Shown here: positions 34,768 through 40,817 of the stretch, in pieces
Position numbering within the stretch: the stretch's first letter is position 1
Layout of the letters: every line of letters begins with the position of its first letter
Source: Candidatus Kapaibacterium sp.
Lineage (GTDB): Bacteria > Bacteroidota > Ignavibacteria > Kapaibacteriales > Kapaibacteriaceae
Length of the DNA: 41,874 nt
Direction: 5' to 3'
NCBI GenBank assembly: GCA_026390655.1
Contig: JAPLFN010000107.1
Span: 1-41,874, forward strand
The notes under the pieces: model-generated
Seen by the model: only the letters and a program-made list of their open reading frames with translations
Told to the model about the DNA's origin: nothing
The model's database searches: none
Translations under genes and position numbers: made by a program

Positions 34768-34820
34768 CTCGTAACTCGTAACTCGTAACTCGTAACTCGT
34801 AACTGGTAACTCGTAACTTC
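34765..34820. repeat. Heptanucleotide tandem repeat (TAACTCG)8
   Basis: Eight consecutive 7-bp units: five TAACTCG, then TAACTGG, TAACTCG and TAACTTC. The array begins with the stop codon of the RNase H gene and ends 3 bp before the dut start codon. Because each unit opens with TAA, reading frames are closed in it on the + strand, whereas the reverse frame is open ('VTSYELR...'). Copy number is likely to vary between strains. Confidence 0.97.
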
Positions 34821-34823
34821 CCC

Positions 34824-35267
34824 ATGAAAATCCCCATCGTCCAACTTCCTCATGCAGCTGATCTGCCCCTTCCCATCTATGCTTCTGAGGGGGCTTCTGG
34901 GATGGATGTGCATGCTGCCGTAGACGGTCCCATAACGTTGAGTGCCGGCAAGGTTGTTATGGTCCCAACGGGCTTGTGCGTTGCCGTGCCTCGTGGCTTT
35001 GAAATGCAAGTTCGATCTCGCAGTGGGCTTGCCGCTAAACAAGGCGTGTTTGCATTGAACTCGCCGGGAACCATCGATAGCGACTATCGCGGTGAGGTAA
35101 AGGTTATCCTCGCAAATTTCTCAGATATAGACGTGGTTATCGAGCGTGGCACGCGCATTGCCCAGCTTGTTGTTGCCCGTCACGAGTGCGTGGAGTGGCA
35201 CGTTGTTGATGCCCTTGAGGAAACAGTTCGCGGTGAAGGCGGTTTTGGTAGCACAGGAGTACATTAA
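34824..35267 (+). CDS. dut: Deoxyuridine 5'-triphosphate nucleotidohydrolase (dUTPase)
   Basis: Hydrolyses dUTP to dUMP and pyrophosphate, keeping uracil out of DNA. The trimeric dUTPase motifs appear in order: 'ASGMDVHA' (1), 'RSRSGLAAKQGV' (2), 'LNSPGTIDSDYRGEV' (3, with catalytic Asp region), 'RIAQLVVAR' (4) and the glycine-rich tail 'RGEGGFGSTG' (5). 147 residues is standard. The upstream heptamer array replaces a normal leader, leaving little room for a promoter other than inside the repeat or the RNase H gene. Confidence 0.97.
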   Translation: MKIPIVQLPHAADLPLPIYASEGASGMDVHAAVDGPITLSAGKVVMVPTGLCVAVPRGFEMQVRSRSGLAAKQGVFALNSPGTIDSDYRGEVKVILANFSDIDVVIERGTRIAQLVVARHECVEWHVVDALEETVRGEGGFGSTGVH

Positions 35268-35277
35268 TAACGATTTC

Positions 35278-35314
35278 TTGATAAAAGCACCAATAAAGGT
35301 ATATTTACTATACC
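35278..35314 (+). promoter_or_regulatory. Promoter with overlapping operator for brnTA
   Basis: TTG (35278-35280), 19 bp, TATATTTA (35300-35307) fits the Bacteroidota promoter pattern. The inverted repeat GGTATA-TTTAC-TATACC (35298-35314) overlaps the -7 element and touches the ATG at 35315. This is where the antitoxin would bind for autorepression, and transcripts would be practically leaderless. Confidence 0.5.
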
Positions 35315-35578
35315 ATGACGTCATTCGAATTCGATATTCTGAAGAGTCAAGCCAATCTCCTTAAACACGGGATCGACTTTCAACAAGGACAATTGATCTG
35401 GAACGACCCAGAATTCGTTGAGATCACCGCGAAATCAGATGATGAATTTCGCGCAATGGTGATCGGTAGGATCGATGATCATCATTGGTCAGCTATTATC
35501 ACATACCGCGATCACAGGGTCCGTATCATCTCCGTGCGTCGCTCTAGAGAAAGCGAGATTGCTCTTTATGAAAGCTAA
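35315..35578 (+). CDS. brnT: BrnT family toxin (RelE-like RNase fold)
   Basis: Toxin of the BrnT/BrnA type II system, a ribosome-independent RNase that halts translation. 87 residues with the family pattern: 'FEFDILKSQANLLKHGIDFQQG' at the start, 'DEFRAMVIGRIDDHHWSAII' in the middle, and 'RVRIISVRRSRESEIALYE' at the end. The antitoxin start lies inside its last codons (11-bp overlap). No truncation, so it is probably active. It sits among housekeeping genes (dut, rpiB), suggesting insertion of a small module. Confidence 0.93.
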   Translation: MTSFEFDILKSQANLLKHGIDFQQGQLIWNDPEFVEITAKSDDEFRAMVIGRIDDHHWSAIITYRDHRVRIISVRRSRESEIALYES

Positions 35579-35810
35579 AAAGATAGATGCATTGTTTCAC
35601 GAGGCACAAGAAGACATTGTGGAGATGTTAGATCTGTCTAGTATTCGGCGCCCCAACCTTACGCAGAGACGCGTCAATGTTGACTTTCCAAACTGGATGA
35701 TTGATTCACTTGATCGTGAAGCGGAAAAGCTTGGTGTTACCAGACAATCCGTTATTAAGGTATGGCTGGCCGAACGCCTTGAGCAGGTATCATCGCGCAA
35801 GAGTGCCTAG
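35568..35810 (+). CDS. brnA: BrnA family antitoxin (ribbon-helix-helix type)
   Basis: Neutralises BrnT and represses the operon. Start chosen at ATG 35568, giving 80 residues ('MKAKKIDALFHEAQEDIVEM'); the track ORF begins 31 codons upstream inside brnT in another frame. The C-terminal half 'RRVNVDFPNWMIDSLDREAE' and 'LGVTRQSVIKVWLAERL' is a ribbon-helix-helix DNA-binding domain. Overlapping reading frames keep toxin and antitoxin synthesis linked. Confidence 0.92.
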   Translation: MKAKKIDALFHEAQEDIVEMLDLSSIRRPNLTQRRVNVDFPNWMIDSLDREAEKLGVTRQSVIKVWLAERLEQVSSRKSA

Positions 35811-35833
35811 ACATTCATTTCTTCAAACCACCC

Positions 35834-36277
35834 ATGACAATATCCATTGGTTCTGATCATGCAGGCTTTCTCTACAAGGAAGCCCTCAAACAAATGCTAG
35901 TAGATGACGGCTACGTTGTACTGGACGTTGGTACGTACTCTGCAGAATCGGTTGACTATCCGGACTATGGAGTAGCAGCTGCACATCTTGTGCGTGATGA
36001 TCACGCTGACCGCGGTGTGCTAATCTGTGGCTCGGGAATCGGGATCTCGATCGCAGCCAATAAGGTTCGTGGCGTGCGTGCGGCAAATTGCACGAGCGTT
36101 GAAATGGCCCAACTTTCTCGCATGCATAATGATGCGAACATGGTCGCAGTGGGCCAACGTATTGTCAGCCTCGAACTCGCACAGGATATTGTTCGGGCGT
36201 TTATGACAACGGAGTTTGAAGGGGGCAGGCATTCCGGCCGTGTTGACAAGATCGATGCACTGGGAGACCTAGAATGA
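35834..36277 (+). CDS. rpiB: Ribose-5-phosphate isomerase B
   Basis: Interconverts ribose 5-phosphate and ribulose 5-phosphate (pentose phosphate pathway). 147 residues of the RpiB/LacAB fold: 'GSDHAGF' at the N-terminus, 'DYPDYG', the active-site 'ICGSGIGISIAANK' with the catalytic Cys, 'HNDANMVAVGQR' and 'GGRHSGRVDKI' (phosphate-binding). Stop overlaps the bshB1 start (ATGA). Confidence 0.97.
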   Translation: MTISIGSDHAGFLYKEALKQMLVDDGYVVLDVGTYSAESVDYPDYGVAAAHLVRDDHADRGVLICGSGIGISIAANKVRGVRAANCTSVEMAQLSRMHNDANMVAVGQRIVSLELAQDIVRAFMTTEFEGGRHSGRVDKIDALGDLE

Positions 36278-37005
36278 ACGCAGATGTGATGGTGCTCTCT
36301 GCACATCCCGACGATGCAGAACTGTCCTGTGGCGGAACAGTAATGAACCTTACGAGCGAAGGGAAGCACGTTGTCTTTGTGGAGTGTACGCGGGGTGAAC
36401 TCGGTACACGCGGTACTCCAGAGCTGCGTGAACAGGAAGCTGCAGCGGCGGCAAAGATTCTCGGCGTCACAGATCGCGAGTGCCTGGGTCTTCCCGATGG
36501 TCACATCATGCATTCCAACGAGAATATTCTTGCAGTGGTGAAAGCAATTCGTACGTGGAGACCGAACGTACTTCTCATTCCTCCGTCAATTGAGCGCCAT
36601 CCCGATCACGAGGCTGTTCATCGTCTCGCGCGGTCTGCTGCATTTCTTGCCGGACTCACCAAGATCGAAACATCGAACAATGGTGTACAACAGGAGCCCC
36701 ATAGACCCCGACGGATGTTATGCTTTCAGCAGCAGTATGACTTTCCGCGCAGTCCCGATCTCTATGTAGACATCTCAGAGACATTCCAGAGTAAGATGTC
36801 ATCCATCCGGGCGTTTACATCACAATTCCACGTCCCGCAGGAATACACCAGCACTGAGGCTGAGACATTTCTTTCGCGGCCGGAGTTCTTGCAGGAGATC
36901 GAGGCGCGAGCGATGTATTTCGGGAGTCGTATAGGCGTGCGGTACGCTGAGGCATTTCTTGCGATTGAACCACTAGGCGTTTCATCGCTCAGTGCATTGC
37001 TGTGA
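36274..37005 (+). CDS. bshB1: Bacillithiol biosynthesis deacetylase BshB1 (PIG-L family)
   Basis: Removes the acetyl group from N-acetylglucosaminyl-malate, the second step of bacillithiol synthesis. 243 residues; the zinc/acid-base motif 'AHPDDAE' (H11, D13, D14), 'ECTRGELGTRGTPELREQEA' typical of BshB1, and 'PSIERHPDHEAVHRL' with the third zinc His. Other PIG-L deacetylases share the zinc motifs, but the 'RGELGTRG' segment and length favour BshB1. Coupled to rpiB; bshA and bshC are not in the window. Confidence 0.9.
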   Translation: MNADVMVLSAHPDDAELSCGGTVMNLTSEGKHVVFVECTRGELGTRGTPELREQEAAAAAKILGVTDRECLGLPDGHIMHSNENILAVVKAIRTWRPNVLLIPPSIERHPDHEAVHRLARSAAFLAGLTKIETSNNGVQQEPHRPRRMLCFQQQYDFPRSPDLYVDISETFQSKMSSIRAFTSQFHVPQEYTSTEAETFLSRPEFLQEIEARAMYFGSRIGVRYAEAFLAIEPLGVSSLSALL

Positions 37006-37011
37006 CGCATG

Positions 37012-37455
37012 CTACTGCATGAGACGCGCGCGAAGTTCTGATAAATGTGCTTGCTTAACAGCAACAACATCTTCGGTTCTGACCGTCACGCCGCGCTTAC
37101 CGATCGTCTTCATTGCGTACACGGCAACAGCGGCAAGGTCTGCATCTGAGTAGGGGGCTGGTGGCATTCCTAAACGAAGACCTGCCTCACCATAGACCGT
37201 TCTGCCACTGGCACCAAAGGCCAAGACAAGGATGATTTCACGTGATGATTGCTGCCAAACCTGTCGTCCCTGGATCTTGTAGAGCCCCTTACCACCGGCT
37301 CCATCTGCTCCGTGACAGCGCTGACAATATTGCGTGTAGACTTCGCGCCCCCGGTCGGTAGACGACTGACCATTAGCAGAAACGACCACTGTAATGACAA
37401 TGGCTGCAACTGCAAGTATCAACAACGCTGCACTCGATTTCATGATCCTCTTCAA
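37012..37455 (-). CDS. Exported monoheme cytochrome c
   Basis: 147 residues; ATG 37443 is an alternative start. An N-terminal hydrophobic segment ('AALLILAVAAIVITVVVSA') acts as signal or anchor, then a class I cytochrome c domain with 'C-Q-R-C-H-G-A-D-G' and a probable axial Met in 'RLGMPPAPYSDADLAAVAVY'. Convergent with bshB1 (6-bp gap), divergent from the rsmH-murF fusion. It occupies the place where mraZ would sit in a standard cell-division cluster. Partner enzyme unknown. Confidence 0.86.
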   Translation of the reverse strand: MKRIMKSSAALLILAVAAIVITVVVSANGQSSTDRGREVYTQYCQRCHGADGAGGKGLYKIQGRQVWQQSSREIILVLAFGASGRTVYGEAGLRLGMPPAPYSDADLAAVAVYAMKTIGKRGVTVRTEDVVAVKQAHLSELRARLMQ

Positions 37456-37487
37456 GACTTCAGTGTAAAAATGAGCAAATTCCCGTT

Positions 37488-39647
37488 ATGGCGCGCCTAG
37501 AAATAGAGACATACCATGTCCCAGTGATGCTGAAAGAGTGCATTACCTATCTGGCAGTACTGCCGGGCGGGGTGTATGTTGACGGGACATTGGGTGGCGG
37601 CGGACATACTGCTGCATTGCTGGAGCAGGCATCAGACGATACCCGCATCTATGCCTTCGATGCCGACGAAAAGGCCATCGATCACTGTCGCATACGTTTT
37701 GCCGATGAATTGCAAAGGGGCGAGGCATCGCGCCTGGTCTTGGTCTACGCCAACTTTGACTCCATTGCCGAACGTCTCGCAGAGTGCGGTCCGATCAATG
37801 GGGTTTTGCTGGACCTGGGCGTTTCTTCCTATCAGTTTGATCACCACCATCGGGGCTTCAGTTTCCGACACATGGCTCCACTTGACATGCGATTCATGCC
37901 TGAAGGAGAAACGGCCGCCGATATCCTCAACTCTCGCACAGAGCAGGAATTGACGCAGGTGTTTCGTGACTATGCAGACGAGCCACAGGCGTGGCGCCTC
38001 GCAAAGGCAATCATCCAACGGCGTCAACTCTCTGCGTTTGCAACCACTGCAGACCTACGAGATGTGGTTATTCAACAGATACCGCCTCAGCATCAACCAA
38101 AAACCATGGCTCGCATTTTTCAAGCGTTACGTATTGCCGTGAATCGTGAACTTGAACGCTTGGAAGGTACCCTTCATTCAATCATTCCACTGCTTGCGCC
38201 GGGAGGCCGAATTGTTGTGATGAGTTATCACAGCGGCGAAGATCGTGTTGTTAAATCCCTTTTTCGAAAAAGCACGGACACACTCACAGTTGTGACCAAG
38301 AAGTCAGTAGAGGCATCTCCAGATGAACTCCGCGAAAACCCCCTTCCCCAGACTCTTGTGGTACAGGGCATTTGCACTGATACAAGAACACTTGTTCCGG
38401 GAAATGCCTTTATAGCACTGAAAGGCGGGCAGTTCGACGGTCATGACCACATCGCCACGGCCATCGCCAACGGCGCATCACTGATCATTGCCGAACACCC
38501 GATTGCGACAGTCTCAACGCCCGTTGTTCCGGTTCTCATTGTGCAATCCACTCTTCAATGTCTCGGTTCGTTTGGTTGGTATCATCGCAGGCGTTTTACG
38601 ATCCCTGTTGTCGCAATTGCAGGAGCAGCCGGAAAAACATCAACAAAGGATCTTGTTGCGCATGTATTAGCGTCATCTATGCGTGTGTTAAAGACACAAG
38701 CCAATTACAACAATCAGATCGGTACGCCCCTTACACTTTTACAGTTGACCGACGAGCATCATGCAGCCGTGATTGAGATTGGAACTAACGAACCCGGAGA
38801 GATCGAGATCTTGTGTGCGATGGTTCAACCTACGTTGGGACTGATCACCAACATCGGCAAGGAGCATCTCGAGAAGCTCATTGATCTTGATGGCGTTGAG
38901 CGAGAAGAAACCGCACTCTTTGATTGGCTTCGCGACCATAATGGACTTGCATTTGTCAACATGGATGATGAACGCCTACAGAAGTATGCCACGACGTTCA
39001 CACGGTGTATCACGTTTGGCGTAGAGACCGGCGCAGACATACACCCCTCCATCGCATTTGACGCGGATGTACGCCCAACCGTCCATATCGTCCACGGCAC
39101 GTTCACACTCCGAGCACCAATGCGCGCACATGGCTTGGCAACAGCATATAACGCAACCTGCGCTCTGGCTATTGCGTGGGCAATGCATGTACATCCGGCA
39201 AATGTGCAAGGGGCTCTTATGACGTATGAGCCCCCTGCTGCGCATGGATATGCGCGTATGACTGTAGAGCATCATGCTGGTTTGACAGTATTAAACGACT
39301 CATATAACGCAAATCCTGAATCGATGGTGATGGCTCTGCGAACACTGGCACGGTATCCAGCTACAAAGCGCGTTGCCGTCCTTGGAGACATGCGTGAGCT
39401 CGGGTCAGCCGCAGAGGAGGAGCACATGCATATGATAGCAGAGGCCGAGAATTGCGCCGACGTGATCATCCTTATGGGCGATGAGTTTCGAAGAGCGGCC
39501 GAACGCGTCGATAGTCCCCATGTTATCTTTCACGAAACACATCGCGGTTGTGCAACAAGTCTTCACGATCTTGCGGCTCCGGATGTAGCGGTTCTCGTGA
39601 AGGGTTCGCGAGGAATGCACATGGAACGTGTCCTTGAACATTTGTGA
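37488..39647 (+). CDS. RsmH-MurF fusion protein (16S rRNA methyltransferase + UDP-MurNAc-pentapeptide synthetase)
   Basis: One open frame of 719 codons. Residues 1 to about 285 are RsmH/MraW (m4C1402 of 16S rRNA): 'YHVPVMLKECI', SAM site 'YVDGTLGGGGHT', 'DLGVSSYQFD', 'RGFSFRHMAPLDMRF', 'RIFQALRIAVNRELE', 'YHSGEDRVVK'. Residues about 286-719 are MurF, adding D-Ala-D-Ala to UDP-MurNAc-tripeptide: 'GICTDTRTLVPGNAFIALKG', ATP loop 'GAAGKTSTK' (379-387), 'VIEIGTNEPGEIE', 'NDSYNANPESM'. The RsmH half lacks its usual end (NP-RSRSAKLR-type) and MurF lacks roughly its first 15-20 residues; ftsL, ftsI and murE, normally between them, are missing. mraY follows 36 bp later, in normal order. Confidence 0.9.
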   Translation: MARLEIETYHVPVMLKECITYLAVLPGGVYVDGTLGGGGHTAALLEQASDDTRIYAFDADEKAIDHCRIRFADELQRGEASRLVLVYANFDSIAERLAECGPINGVLLDLGVSSYQFDHHHRGFSFRHMAPLDMRFMPEGETAADILNSRTEQELTQVFRDYADEPQAWRLAKAIIQRRQLSAFATTADLRDVVIQQIPPQHQPKTMARIFQALRIAVNRELERLEGTLHSIIPLLAPGGRIVVMSYHSGEDRVVKSLFRKSTDTLTVVTKKSVEASPDELRENPLPQTLVVQGICTDTRTLVPGNAFIALKGGQFDGHDHIATAIANGASLIIAEHPIATVSTPVVPVLIVQSTLQCLGSFGWYHRRRFTIPVVAIAGAAGKTSTKDLVAHVLASSMRVLKTQANYNNQIGTPLTLLQLTDEHHAAVIEIGTNEPGEIEILCAMVQPTLGLITNIGKEHLEKLIDLDGVEREETALFDWLRDHNGLAFVNMDDERLQKYATTFTRCITFGVETGADIHPSIAFDADVRPTVHIVHGTFTLRAPMRAHGLATAYNATCALAIAWAMHVHPANVQGALMTYEPPAAHGYARMTVEHHAGLTVLNDSYNANPESMVMALRTLARYPATKRVAVLGDMRELGSAAEEEHMHMIAEAENCADVIILMGDEFRRAAERVDSPHVIFHETHRGCATSLHDLAAPDVAVLVKGSRGMHMERVLEHL

Positions 39648-39650
39648 ACA

Positions 39651-39672
39651 GTCACGGCGTGCCGTGACCCTA
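39651..39672 (-). repeat. Diverged inverted copy of the palindromic element
   Basis: GTCACGGC-GT-GCCGTGAC lies between murF and mraY; read on the - strand it is TAGGGTCACGGCACGCCGTGAC, aligning with TAGGGTCACGCCATGGCGTGAC at 24.65 and 28.18 kb. The one arm change is matched on the opposite arm, so pairing is kept. May also act as an intergenic hairpin. Confidence 0.8.
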
Positions 39673-39683
39673 TCAATGCATAT

Positions 39684-40814
39684 ATGCTCTATCAATTGAC
39701 TCTTTGGCTTCGGACGCTTGGAGACCTACCTGGGATCAATCTCTTTGGTTACGTAACCTTCAGGGCAGCAGCAGCAGCGATCACTGCACTTCTCATCGCC
39801 ATTGTCCTTGGTCCAAGTATTATCAGGGCACTGAAGCGCAAGCAGATCGGCGAGCAGTCTAAGGCTGAACTGCAACAGGTAGGCAATCATTCCTCTAAAG
39901 CTGGTACGCCAACGATGGGCGGACTGATCGTGCTTGCAGCCGTGTTGATCTCAACGCTTCTATGGGCCAATGGGTTGAACATGTATGTAGTGATGGCCGT
40001 TTTCACAACGGCAGCTCTTGGTGGTGTAGGGTTTCTGGATGACTATCTGAAGGTAGTAAAGAAACTACCGAAGGGGCTTATCGGTCGTTACAAGATAGTT
40101 GGACAAGTAACCGTTGGGCTTGTAGTTGGGTGCTCGATCTACTTCTTTCCCGAATGGTATTCTCAAGAACTCATTCCATGGAAGACGCTTACAACCGTTC
40201 CGTTTGCGAAGATGTCGAACTTCGATTTCGGCATCATGTATATCCCGCTCGTGATATTCATTATCACTGCTACGTCTAACGCTGTAAATCTCACAGATGG
40301 CTTGGATGGACTGTGTATAGGCACCGTAGGGGTGAGTGCGCTGACACTGGCAGTGATTGCGTATTTCAGTGGCAATGCCTTCTTCGCTGACTACCTCAAC
40401 ATCATGCACCTGCGAGGCACTGACGAGCTGGCCATCTTTTGTGCAGCCATCGTGGGTGCGGCTATGGGCTTCCTATGGTACAACGCATATCCTGCCCAAG
40501 TCTTCATGGGCGATACCGGATCTCTTGCACTTGGAGGAGCTGTCGGTGTCATGTGTGTGTTGATCAAGAAGGAGTTTTTGTTACCCATCGTTGGGGGGGT
40601 GTTCTTTGCAGAAACAGTCTCCGTGATCATGCAGGTATTGTGGTTTAAGTATACACGTAAGAGATACGGCATTGGTAGGCGCATCTTCCTGATGGCCCCC
40701 TTCCATCATCATTTCGAAAAGAGCGGATGGCACGAGTCTAAGATCGTCACCAGAATCTATATTGTTGCGATTATGCTTGCCATCATCACGATGGCCTCGT
40801 TCAAGGTGCGCTAA
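39684..40814 (+). CDS. mraY: Phospho-N-acetylmuramoyl-pentapeptide transferase MraY
   Basis: Makes lipid I by moving phospho-MurNAc-pentapeptide to undecaprenyl phosphate in the inner membrane. 376 residues, about ten membrane helices. Signatures: 'GTPTMGG', 'FLDDYLKVVKK' (paired Asp), 'NAVNLTDGLDGL', 'FMGDTGSLALGG' and 'MAPFHHHFEKSGWHESKIV'. Follows the rsmH-murF fusion as mraY follows murF in the standard cluster, but murD does not come next. Confidence 0.98.
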   Translation: MLYQLTLWLRTLGDLPGINLFGYVTFRAAAAAITALLIAIVLGPSIIRALKRKQIGEQSKAELQQVGNHSSKAGTPTMGGLIVLAAVLISTLLWANGLNMYVVMAVFTTAALGGVGFLDDYLKVVKKLPKGLIGRYKIVGQVTVGLVVGCSIYFFPEWYSQELIPWKTLTTVPFAKMSNFDFGIMYIPLVIFIITATSNAVNLTDGLDGLCIGTVGVSALTLAVIAYFSGNAFFADYLNIMHLRGTDELAIFCAAIVGAAMGFLWYNAYPAQVFMGDTGSLALGGAVGVMCVLIKKEFLLPIVGGVFFAETVSVIMQVLWFKYTRKRYGIGRRIFLMAPFHHHFEKSGWHESKIVTRIYIVAIMLAIITMASFKVR

Positions 40815-40817
40815 TAG

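Noticed and set aside
34765-34820. Possible CRISPR array
   Set aside because: Units are contiguous 7-mers without spacers, and no cas genes are present.
35475-35567. Upstream extension of the antitoxin ORF
   Set aside because: It is a frame-shifted reading of brnT; BrnA begins normally at 35568.
36001-36513. 170-codon reverse ORF opposite rpiB and bshB1
   Set aside because: Antisense to two well-recognised enzymes and without any motif.
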